Assembly (NCBI GenBank): GCA_046728075.1
Contig: JBKPDV010000111.1
Location: 1 to 14,502, forward strand
Direction: 5' to 3'
Source of the DNA: JBKPDV01 sp046728075
GTDB taxonomy: Bacteria > Acidobacteriota > Thermoanaerobaculia > UBA5066 > Gp7-AA6
Length of the DNA: 14,502 nucleotides
Shown: piece after piece, positions 7,149 through 14,213 of the stretch
Layout: each line of letters starts with the position of its first letter
Numbering within the stretch: position 1 is the stretch's first letter
The notes under the pieces: generated by a model
The model's input: only the letters and a program-made list of their open reading frames with translations
Told to the model about the DNA's origin: nothing
Database searches by the model: none
Translations under genes and position numbers: made by a program

Positions 7149-9158
7149 TCACAGCAACGCCTTCGCCCGCTTCACGACATTTTCGACGGAGAAGCCCAGC
7201 TCCCTCAAGACGACCTCGCCCGGCGCCGAGGCGCCGTACCGGTCCAGGGAAACCGAGTCTCCCCCGTCGCCGACGTAGCGCTTCCAGCCCAGAGAGGCGC
7301 CGGCTTCGATGGCGAGGCGCGCGCGGACCCCCGGCGGGATGACCGACTCGCGGTACTCGCGCGGCTGCCGGTCGAAAAGGGCCCAGGAGGGCATCGAAAC
7401 AACCCGCGTCGGGATCCCCTCCCCCTCCAGCTTCTCCCGGGCGTCGACCGCCAGGAAGAGTTCCGAGCCGCTCGCGATCAGGATCAACTCCGCCGGCGTC
7501 TTCGAGGCTTCTGCCAGGACATACGCCCCCTGGCGAACCCCTCCCGACGAGCGGAGCTTTTCGCGATCCTGAACGGGAAGTTTCTGGCGAGAGAGGACCA
7601 GGCCAACCGGGCCCTCCTTGTGCTCCATGGTGACTTTCCAGGCTTCCACGGTCTCGTTGGCGTCTCCGGGGCGGATCTCCGTAAAGCCGGGCATCGCGCG
7701 CAGCGACATCAGTTGCTCGATCGGCTGGTGGGTGGGGCCGTCCTCGCCAAGGCCAATCGAATCGTGGGTCCAGACGAAAACCGTCGGCAGCTCCGAGATC
7801 GCCGAGAGCCGCACGGAGGGGCGCATGTAGTCGGAAAAGTTGAAGAAAGTCGCGACAAACGGCCGCACGCCCCCGTGGTACGACATTCCGTTGCCGATTC
7901 CCGCCATCGCATGCTCGCGCACGCCGAAGTGAAGGTTGCGGCCGGAGCCGGTCGCGGCATCGAAGTCTCCGCCGTTTTTGATCGTCGTCTTGGTCGATTC
8001 AGAAAGGTCCGCATCGCCGCCGATCAGATACGGCACCTTCGCCGCGATCGCGTTCAAGGCGGCTCCGCCGGCGATCCGCGTGGCCTCCTTGTCGCCGGCC
8101 TTCCAGCTCGGGAGATCCGAGTCCCAGCCGGACGGCAGAGCGAGCTCCGCAGCCTCGCGCCACTCTCGCGCCAGATCCGGTGACTCTTTCGCCCAGGCGT
8201 CGAAGCGCTGCTTCCAGTCGTCCTGCGCCTTGCGTCCGCTCACGACCGCCTCGCGAAAATGAGCAACCGCTTCGGGCGGCTCGTAGAAGGCCTCCTCCCA
8301 CTCCCACCCGAGGGCCTTCTTGGTGAGAGCCACTTCTTCCTTCCCGAGCGGACTGCCGTGCGCGGCGGATTTCCCGGCCTTGTGGGGCGACCCGTAGCCG
8401 AGAGTCGTATGCACCAGAATGATCGAAGGACGCCGCGTCTCCCTCATCGCCGCGACGATGGCGCGATCGATCTCCTCCAGATCCGTGTTCCCATCGCGCA
8501 CGCGCAAGACGTTCCATTGGTAGGCCTCGTAGCGCTTGGCAACGTCTTCGGTGAACGCCATGGACGTCGGCCCGTCGAGAGTGACGTTGTTGTCGTCGTA
8601 GAGATAGATGAGCTTGGAGAGACCGAGATGGCCTGCCAACGAGGCGGCTTCTCCGGAGATTCCTTCCATCAGGTCCCCGTCGGAGACCAGGGCGAAGGTG
8701 CGATGGTTGACGATCTCGTGTCCGGGGCGGTTGAAACGGTGCGCGAGGGATCGTTCCGCAATCGCCATGCCGATGGCGTTGGCCGTCCCCTGCCCGAGGG
8801 GCCCGGTCGTCGCCTCGACTCCCGGCGTTAGGCGGAACTCCGGGTGGCCCGGTGTGCGGCTTCCCCACTGCCGGAACTGTTTCAGGTCGTCGAGCGTCAG
8901 GTCGTAGCCCGTCAGATGGAGCAGACAGTAGAGCAACATGCAGCCGTGCCCCGCCGACAGAACGAAGCGATCGCGATCAGGCCATTGGGGATCTCGGGGG
9001 TTGTGCCGGAGATGCTTCTGCCAGAGGACGTAGGCCATCGGGGCGGCGCCCAGGGGCAGGCCGGGATGCCCGGACTCCGCTTTCTGGACCGCGTCGATCG
9101 CCAGCGTACGGATCGTGTCGACGCAGAGTTCGTCCAGGGATTTGGCCACCGTGCTCAA
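7149..9158 (-). CDS. tkt: Transketolase
   Basis: Thiamine-diphosphate enzyme that moves two-carbon units between ketose and aldose phosphates in the non-oxidative pentose phosphate pathway. The protein is about 669 residues, standard length. Visible motifs are ESGHPGLPLGAAP (28-40), SAGHGCMLLY (68-77), GPLGQGTANAIGMA (119-132), and the thiamine-diphosphate/Mg motif from SDGDLMEG (159-166) to Asn190-Asn191. In the pyrimidine-binding half, VREHAMAGIGNGM carries the conserved Glu, and HDSIGLGEDGPTHQP follows. The frame is open to 9302 with a GTG there, but the start is placed at TTG 9158-9156 because GGAGG lies exactly five bases upstream and because homology begins just after it (KSLDELCVDTIRTLAIDAV). 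It is the first gene of the minus-strand operon, so its promoter should lie in the divergent gap before the debranching enzyme. Confidence 0.96.
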   Translation of the reverse strand: MSTVAKSLDELCVDTIRTLAIDAVQKAESGHPGLPLGAAPMAYVLWQKHLRHNPRDPQWPDRDRFVLSAGHGCMLLYCLLHLTGYDLTLDDLKQFRQWGSRTPGHPEFRLTPGVEATTGPLGQGTANAIGMAIAERSLAHRFNRPGHEIVNHRTFALVSDGDLMEGISGEAASLAGHLGLSKLIYLYDDNNVTLDGPTSMAFTEDVAKRYEAYQWNVLRVRDGNTDLEEIDRAIVAAMRETRRPSIILVHTTLGYGSPHKAGKSAAHGSPLGKEEVALTKKALGWEWEEAFYEPPEAVAHFREAVVSGRKAQDDWKQRFDAWAKESPDLAREWREAAELALPSGWDSDLPSWKAGDKEATRIAGGAALNAIAAKVPYLIGGDADLSESTKTTIKNGGDFDAATGSGRNLHFGVREHAMAGIGNGMSYHGGVRPFVATFFNFSDYMRPSVRLSAISELPTVFVWTHDSIGLGEDGPTHQPIEQLMSLRAMPGFTEIRPGDANETVEAWKVTMEHKEGPVGLVLSRQKLPVQDREKLRSSGGVRQGAYVLAEASKTPAELILIASGSELFLAVDAREKLEGEGIPTRVVSMPSWALFDRQPREYRESVIPPGVRARLAIEAGASLGWKRYVGDGGDSVSLDRYGASAPGEVVLRELGFSVENVVKRAKALL

Positions 9159-9391
9159 TGTCGCCTCCGCTTTCCCTGGAGAGCGCGAGCCTTCTTCAAC
9201 GCGCCTCCGTTCCCCTTCTCCATTCCGCCCGCTTCGCTCCGGCGGGGGCCGGCGCACCCTTCTGACACAACGGCCGCCGCGGGGAACAATCTTATTACGC
9301 ACCCGGATGACGAGCCTCGCGCCAGGCCGGATTCCCCGATCGAAGACGTGCTCCCGCCACGGGGATCTGCGAGAGAATCCGCGACGACGTC
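9159..9391. promoter_or_regulatory. Divergent intergenic region between tkt and the debranching enzyme
   Basis: These 233 bases must hold the promoters of both divergent operons. The only AT-rich pocket is around 9285-9297. On the minus strand it reads TAATAAGAT, which could serve as a -10 box for tkt. On the plus strand CTGACA (9262-9267) with a weak -10 seventeen bases later is possible. A 5-bp stem CCGCC/GGCGG (9225-9229, 9241-9245) lies in the tkt leader. None of the promoter matches is strong, and no convincing operator was seen. Confidence 0.35.
9164..9168 (-). promoter_or_regulatory. Ribosome-binding site deciding the tkt TTG start
   Basis: On the minus strand the sequence reads GGAGG, then five bases, then TTG. 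It is among the best Shine-Dalgarno matches in the window and favours the TTG start over the upstream GTG at 9302 and the GTG three codons downstream. Confidence 0.7.
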
Positions 9392-11383
9392 ATGATCGGC
9401 CGAGAAAGAACAGATTCCACGCGACGCGAACCGCTGGAATGGAATTTCGACGATCTCCGCGAGCCGGACCGGCGGCTCGGGATCGAATGGCTGGAGACGG
9501 ACGGGCTCGGAGGCTTCGCCTGCGGAACGGCCTCCGGGGCCCGCACGCGTCGCCATCACGGCTGGTACATCCCCGCGATTCCTCCTCCCCGGCGGCGTTA
9601 TTTGTTCGTCGCCGGCTGCGAGGAGTTCGTCTCGGACGGCCGCCACGAAGCGGCCCTTTCGACCCAGATCTATCGCGATCGGGTTTCCCCGGAAGGGGAC
9701 CGAAGTCTCGTGCGCTTCGCGCTGGCTCCGTTTCCCACCTGGAGACACGAGGCCAGGGAATTCGCAGTCGAGCGCTCCCTTTGCCTGGTCCGAGATCGCT
9801 CGATCACGATCGTGCGTTATGTCAACCGAGGCAGCGCCGAAATCCGCCTTCGGTTGCGTCCGCTCCTGCGTTTCGCAAGCGTTCACGAGCTCCAGGAGGA
9901 GAGCTCGGACTTCGACACCACGACTGAAGTCCGCGGAGAAGTCTCCTGGGTGCGTCCGGTCGCATACCTGCCGCGCCTCTATCTGCGCGGCGTCAGCGCC
10001 CGGACCACGATCGAGCCCGTCTGGTATCGGGGGATCCACTATCCTGCCGATGCCAACCCGGAAGACGCGACCGAAGACCTCTGGAGCCCGCTCGCCTGGA
10101 GCTGGGTGCTGCCCGCCGGCGGAGACGCGTATGCGCTCTTTTCGCGAGAGGAAGTTCTGGCGGATCCCGCTCACCTGGTCGAAGCCGAGCGCCGCCGCCG
10201 CGATGCGTTCCCGGCTACCAAAGACCCCGTCTTCGACGAGCTCGCGCGGCGCGGCGAGGCCTTTCTCGTCGACGGCGACTACCGCGAGAGTGCGATCATC
10301 GCGGGCTATCCCTGGTTCGCCGACCGCGGCCGCGAGAGCATGGTTGCCGCGCCCGGACTCGCCCTGTCGACGGGCCGGTACGCATCCACTGCAAGGGTCC
10401 TCAACTCTCATGCCGCGATGCGACGGCAAGGCCTGCTTCCGGGGCAGTTCGCGGGAGAGGAAGGCGAAGCGGAATTCCATGCCATCGACGCCCCTCTCTG
10501 GTTCATTCTCTCTGTGGAGTGGTTCGCGCGCGCCCGGCGTAACCCCAGCCGTCCGGCACCGCTGCTGGGAGCGGTGCGCTCGATCCTGAGCGCCTTCCAC
10601 GAAGGAACTCGGTTCGGGATCGCGGTCGACTCCGACGGTCTCCTGTCCGGCTCCGCCCCGGGTAAGCCGCTCACCTGGATGAACGCGATGGTCGACGGCC
10701 AGCCGGTGACGCCGCGTGCGGGGAAAGCCGTCGAAGTCAATGCCCTCTGGCACGCTGCCTTGAAAAGCGCCGCGCGCCTGGAGCGGCTGGCGGGAGAAGC
10801 CACGCGCGCGCGAGAGCTCGAAGCGGAGGCCTGGCACGTCGCCCGGCGCTTCAACGAGACCTTCTGGTTTGCCGAGAAGGAGTATCTCTACGACACCGTG
10901 GACGAGGAGGGAGCGGACGCCAGCGTCCGGCCGAACCAGATCTTCGCCGTGTCTCTGACGGCCGATCTGCTCCCTCCCCATCGAGCCCGATCGGTTTATT
11001 GGACAGTCCGAAGGCAGCTGCTGACCCCCTTCGGACTCCGCACCCTCGACACGCGCGACCCTCGCTATCACGGCCGCGGCCAGGGGTCCTTGCGAGAGCG
11101 GGACCTGGCCGCTCACCAGGGTGCCGCGTGGCCCTGGTTGCTGGGGGCCTTCGCCGACGCTCATCTGCGCGTGCTCGGCGACAGCGAAGAATCGCGTCGG
11201 GTGATGCGCACCTGGCTCGTCCCCCTGCGGGCTCACATCCGGGAGGCGGGCGCCGGGTTCATTTCGGAGATGTTCGATGGCGACCCTCCCCACGCGCCTC
11301 GCGGCTGTTTCGCGTACGCCTCGAGCGGAGCCGAGGTCGCGAGGGTCCTGATCAACTACGCCGAGAACCCTCAGCTTTTGTAG
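9392..11383 (+). CDS. Glycogen debranching enzyme (amylo-alpha-1,6-glucosidase, archaeal/bacterial type)
   Basis: Removes alpha-1,6 branches during glycogen breakdown in the cytoplasm. The protein is 663 residues. The N-terminal GDE_N-like domain (about 20-230) begins LGIEWLETDGLGGFACGTASG and contains RRHHGWYIPA. The C-terminal (alpha/alpha)6 glucosidase domain (about 285-660) shows GYPWFADRGRES, IDAPLWFI, TPRAGKAVEVNALWHAAL, RPNQIFAVSL, HQGAAWPWLLG and ISEMFDGDPPHAPRGC. Where relatives usually read WGRDT, this protein reads RGRES (312-316), so the Asp thought to be the acid catalyst is Glu315. The late motif is also changed: YASSGAEV instead of the common AWSVAEV. The ATG at 9392 is the only sensible start, although its ribosome-binding site is weak. 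It opens the + strand glycogen cluster. The call of family is firm; full activity is inferred. Confidence 0.92.
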   Translation: MIGRERTDSTRREPLEWNFDDLREPDRRLGIEWLETDGLGGFACGTASGARTRRHHGWYIPAIPPPRRRYLFVAGCEEFVSDGRHEAALSTQIYRDRVSPEGDRSLVRFALAPFPTWRHEAREFAVERSLCLVRDRSITIVRYVNRGSAEIRLRLRPLLRFASVHELQEESSDFDTTTEVRGEVSWVRPVAYLPRLYLRGVSARTTIEPVWYRGIHYPADANPEDATEDLWSPLAWSWVLPAGGDAYALFSREEVLADPAHLVEAERRRRDAFPATKDPVFDELARRGEAFLVDGDYRESAIIAGYPWFADRGRESMVAAPGLALSTGRYASTARVLNSHAAMRRQGLLPGQFAGEEGEAEFHAIDAPLWFILSVEWFARARRNPSRPAPLLGAVRSILSAFHEGTRFGIAVDSDGLLSGSAPGKPLTWMNAMVDGQPVTPRAGKAVEVNALWHAALKSAARLERLAGEATRARELEAEAWHVARRFNETFWFAEKEYLYDTVDEEGADASVRPNQIFAVSLTADLLPPHRARSVYWTVRRQLLTPFGLRTLDTRDPRYHGRGQGSLRERDLAAHQGAAWPWLLGAFADAHLRVLGDSEESRRVMRTWLVPLRAHIREAGAGFISEMFDGDPPHAPRGCFAYASSGAEVARVLINYAENPQLL

Positions 11384-11545
11384 AAGGAGAGTCGCTCGCT
11401 CGGATCGGCCGCGAGCCGGCAGCGAGGGCGGGGCTTTTCCCGAACCGTGTAGCGAAATGGATCTCCGATCCGTGGGGAGCAGTAGAGTTGCACCGCCAGA
11501 GGCGGTCCGGCGCAGCGGCGGCTGATCGATCGTAGCTGAGAGCTT
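11384..11545 (+). other. Intergenic region between debranching enzyme and glycosyltransferase
   Basis: A 162-base gap inside the glycogen cluster. It contains two short hairpins: GGATC/GATCC at 11459-11471, and a 6-bp stem ACCGCC/GGCGGT at 11492-11506. Neither has a T tract. No small gene is supported. It could carry a secondary promoter for the glycosyltransferase, but none is recognisable. Confidence 0.4.
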
Positions 11546-12790
11546 ATGCGCGTCCTCATGTTCGGCTGGGAGTTTCCCCCCGTCATCAGCGGAGGGCTGG
11601 GGGTCGCGTCCGAGGGGCTCGTGCGAGGGCTCCTGCGGGCCGGCACGGAGGTCGTGCTCGTTCTGCCGAGCCACCCCTACGCGTCGCCCCACCCGCGTCT
11701 CACGATCGTGGATGCCGCTCAGACAATGGCGCGCGACAATCCGCCTCATCGCAAGAGGTTTCTTCTTCGGCTCCGCCGCATCCCGTCACTGTTGCGCCCC
11801 TATGCGACCGAGATCGAGTACACCGAGGAGCGAGAGGCCGCGCTTCGTACCCACACGACCTTTGTCGGGCACTACGGGCCGAATCTGGCCACGGAGGTCG
11901 TGCGTTATGCCGAGGTGGCCGGACGGATCGCGCGGCGCGAGCGATTCGACGTCATTCATGCGCACGACTGGCTGACTTACCTGGCCGGATTGGAAGCTCG
12001 ACGCGCGAGCGGCCGGCCGCTCGTTCTCCACGTTCATGCGACGGAGCTCGACCGTTCGGGAGACGGAGGCAATCGCTTCGTGACCGATATCGAGAGGCTC
12101 GGGCTGACGCAGGCGGACCGGGTGATCGCCGTTTCGCGCTACACGGCGCAGCGAGTCGCCAGCACCTATGGCGTTCCCGCCTCCCGGCTGCGCGTGGTGC
12201 ACAACGCGATTGATCCCAAAGAAACGGTCGGGGACTGGGCCGTCGGCGAGACCGACCCTCTCATTCTTTTCGTGGGCCGAATCACATGGCAGAAGGGACC
12301 GGAGGATTTCGTCGAGGCGGCCGGCCGCGTGGCCGGGGAGATCGAGAACGCCCGGTTCGCGGTCGCGGGCTCTGGAGACCGGATGCGGGCGATGATCGAA
12401 CGCGTGGCGGAGCTCGGACTCTCGAAGAACTTCCTCTTCACCGGCTTCCTCCCCCCCTCGGAGCTCGATCGCCTCTATGCGCGCGCCGACGTCTACGTGA
12501 TGCCTTCGGTCTCGGAGCCCTTCGGGCTGACGGCCCTGGAGGCCCTCCAGCACGGCACCCCCGTCATCGTTTCGCGCTCGGCGGGCGTTTCTGAGGTCGT
12601 TCGCAATGTGCTGACGTTCCGATCCGGAGACGTCGAGGACCTCGCGTCCAAGATCCTGTCGGTCCTGCTCTTGCCTCCCCTTTCGGATGCGCTCTCCTCC
12701 GGTGGAAGAGCCGAGGTGCGGCGGCTCTCGTGGGGAGATGCGGCTCAGAGGTGCCTCGGGGTCTATCGCGAGGTCGTCCGGCCCGACTGA
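11546..12790 (+). CDS. Glycogen-synthase-like glycosyltransferase (GT4/GT5 type)
   Basis: Probably transfers glucose from ADP- or UDP-glucose to a growing alpha-1,4-glucan. The 414-residue protein has two Rossmann domains (GT-B fold). The N-terminal domain starts MRVLMFGWEFPP and has the glycine-rich donor loop SGGLG, then VIHAHDW (136-142). The C-terminal domain has LFVGRITWQKG with Arg245 and Lys250 as expected donor-phosphate contacts, and the EX7E motif with Glu324 and Glu332 in SEPFGLTALEAL. The length is close to short archaeal-type glycogen synthases and shorter than bacterial GlgA. The flanking debranching enzyme and GH57 gene support a role in glycogen. A different retaining glycosyltransferase role, such as polysaccharide or trehalose-type synthesis, cannot be excluded. 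The stop TGA (12788-12790) lies inside the first heptamer of the downstream repeat. Confidence 0.88.
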   Translation: MRVLMFGWEFPPVISGGLGVASEGLVRGLLRAGTEVVLVLPSHPYASPHPRLTIVDAAQTMARDNPPHRKRFLLRLRRIPSLLRPYATEIEYTEEREAALRTHTTFVGHYGPNLATEVVRYAEVAGRIARRERFDVIHAHDWLTYLAGLEARRASGRPLVLHVHATELDRSGDGGNRFVTDIERLGLTQADRVIAVSRYTAQRVASTYGVPASRLRVVHNAIDPKETVGDWAVGETDPLILFVGRITWQKGPEDFVEAAGRVAGEIENARFAVAGSGDRMRAMIERVAELGLSKNFLFTGFLPPSELDRLYARADVYVMPSVSEPFGLTALEALQHGTPVIVSRSAGVSEVVRNVLTFRSGDVEDLASKILSVLLLPPLSDALSSGGRAEVRRLSWGDAAQRCLGVYREVVRPD

Positions 12791-12888
12791 GGACTGAGGA
12801 CCGAGGACTGAGGACTCAAGAAGCCCATGCCGAGATGCATCTGGGCATAAGTCATTTCAGTCCTCAGTCCGCAGTCCTCGGTCCCGGG
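12787..12888. repeat. Heptamer-repeat hairpin, unit CTGAGGA, with inverted arm
   Basis: The left arm has four tandem 7-bp units from 12787 to 12814 (CTGAGGA, with one CCGAGGA). The right arm at 12861-12888 has four 7-bp units of the complementary type (TCCTCAG, TCCGCAG, TCCTCGG, TCCCGGG). Aligned as a stem, 12787-12816 and 12859-12888 match at 24 of 30 positions. The loop carries a nested stem, GCCCATGC with GCAT-CT-GGGC, at 12823-12846. The element fills the gap between the glycosyltransferase and GH57 genes and supplies the stop codon of the former. An open frame crosses it, but the translated text (LRTEDRGLRTQ) is repeat noise. Confidence 0.88.
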
Positions 12889-12906
12889 CGTAAACTCATA
12901 GGTTCG

Positions 12907-14112
12907 ATGATTCCCGTCTGCCTTTACTTCCAGGTCCACCAGCCTTACCGGCTGCGGCGATACAACTACTTCGATGTGGGCCGGGAGCATCGATACTTCG
13001 ACGAGGAAAAGAACCGCCAGCTCCTCGGCCGAGTGGCCGAAAAATGCTACCGGCCGGCGACGGCGATGCTCGAACGGCTGCTCCAGAGACACGAACGGTT
13101 CGCCGTCTCCTTCTCCTTGTCGGGATGTCTCCTCCAGCAATTCCGCGACGGCTTTCCCGACGTCCTCGAGGCGTTTCGCCGGCTCGCGGCGACCGGGCGC
13201 GTCGAGTTTCTCGCCGAGACCTCTCATCACTCTCTCGCGTGGCTGGCTTCCCGTGAGGAGTTTTCGGCGCAGGTCGCTCTGCACCGCGATCGAATCGCGC
13301 AGGAGTTCGGCGTCGAGCCGGTGGTCTTCCGCAATACCGAGCTGATCTACTCCGACGAGCTGGCGGTTTATCTGGAGGAGAAGGGATATCGCGGGGTTCT
13401 GGCCGACGGCGTCGATCCTCTGCTGGAAGGCCGGCCCCCCAATCACGTCTACGGCGCGGCCACACCCGGGGCGCTCCCGCTTCTCCTGCGCGACTACCGG
13501 ATGTCCGACGACATTGCCTTTCGTTTCTCCGACGTTCGGTGGAGCGAATACCCGCTGACGGCGGAAAAGTACGACCGCTGGGTGTCGGGACTGCCGGGAG
13601 ACGTTCTCTCTCTCTTCATGGACTTCGAGACGCTCGGCGAGCACCAATGGAAAGAGACCGGGATCTTCCAGTTCTTTGAGGCATGGGTCGACCGCCATCT
13701 CTCCCACCCCGACGCTCGGTTCGTGACTCCATCCCAGGCAATCGGCGAGCTGCCCCATCGCGACGCGCTTTCGGCGCCTCGGCTGCTCTCCTGGGCGGAT
13801 GAGGCGCGCGATCTCTCGGCCTGGCAGGGCAACGAGCTGCAGCGGGATTCGCTGCGCCGTCTCTTCGCGCTGGAGAGTCGGGTCAAGAACGCAGGCTCCC
13901 CTCCTCTTCTGACCGACTTCCGGAGGCTGACGACCTCCGACCACTTCTACTACATGGCGACCAAGTCTTACGGCGACGGAGAAGTTCACGCGTACTTCTC
14001 TCCCTATGAGTCGCCCTACGAGGCCTACATGGCCTTCGCCCATGTCGTCTCGGACCTGGAGCGACGAATCTCGCGCCCTCGGTCCTCTTCCGCCGTCCAG
14101 CCACAGGCGTAG
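12907..14112 (+). CDS. Glycoside hydrolase family 57 alpha-glucan hydrolase (alpha-amylase-like)
   Basis: A retaining GH57 enzyme that probably cuts or rearranges alpha-1,4-glucan. The protein is 401 residues from ATG 12907. Family landmarks are LYFQVHQPYRL (6-16, the HQP motif of region 1), ETSHHSLAWL, FRNTELIYSDE with Glu145 as the expected nucleophile, and MDFETLGEHQW with Asp239 as the expected acid/base. The length fits MJ1611-like intracellular amylases. GH57 branching enzymes are usually longer. No signal peptide is seen, so it should act in the cytoplasm. The start was chosen by homology (MIPVCLYFQVHQP). The frame stays open upstream to 12730 through the repeat, which is not accepted as coding. 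The ribosome-binding site is weak. The genes on either side suggest joint work in glycogen turnover. Confidence 0.92.
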   Translation: MIPVCLYFQVHQPYRLRRYNYFDVGREHRYFDEEKNRQLLGRVAEKCYRPATAMLERLLQRHERFAVSFSLSGCLLQQFRDGFPDVLEAFRRLAATGRVEFLAETSHHSLAWLASREEFSAQVALHRDRIAQEFGVEPVVFRNTELIYSDELAVYLEEKGYRGVLADGVDPLLEGRPPNHVYGAATPGALPLLLRDYRMSDDIAFRFSDVRWSEYPLTAEKYDRWVSGLPGDVLSLFMDFETLGEHQWKETGIFQFFEAWVDRHLSHPDARFVTPSQAIGELPHRDALSAPRLLSWADEARDLSAWQGNELQRDSLRRLFALESRVKNAGSPPLLTDFRRLTTSDHFYYMATKSYGDGEVHAYFSPYESPYEAYMAFAHVVSDLERRISRPRSSSAVQPQA

Positions 14113-14121
14113 CCGTTCCGC

Positions 14122-14199
14122 GTTCAAGGTTCAAAGTTCAACGTTCAACGTTCGAGTCCGGCCTCACCAACTTTGAACCTTGAACTTTGAACGTTGAAC
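14122..14199. repeat. Heptamer-repeat hairpin, unit GTTCAAN, with inverted arm
   Basis: The left arm has five 7-bp units from 14122 to 14156 (GTTCAAG, GTTCAAA, GTTCAAC twice, GTTCGAG). The right arm has four complementary units from 14172 to 14199 (TTTGAAC, CTTGAAC, TTTGAAC, GTTGAAC). The first 28 bases of the left arm pair with the right arm at 25 of 28 positions, leaving a loop of about 22 bases. The element fills the gap between the GH57 stop (14112) and the gpmI start (14214) and ends 14 bases before the latter. There is no T tract. Confidence 0.9.
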
Positions 14200-14213
14200 C
14201 GTACACTTCGCCC

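Noticed and set aside
9155..11749. 864-codon open frame on the minus strand opposite the debranching enzyme
   Set aside because: The + strand encodes a full set of debranching-enzyme motifs; the antisense product has no recognisable domain and overlaps the start of tkt.
12730..12906. N-terminal extension of the GH57 frame by 59 codons
   Set aside because: It overlaps the glycosyltransferase gene and translates the repeat element; homology begins at the ATG at 12907.
12763..14127. 454-codon open frame on the minus strand opposite GH57
   Set aside because: Antisense to a gene with conserved GH57 catalytic motifs; it also reads through the heptamer repeat.
12787..14199. CRISPR array as an explanation for the tandem repeats
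   Set aside because: The units are 7 bp and contiguous, with no unique spacers and no cas genes nearby.
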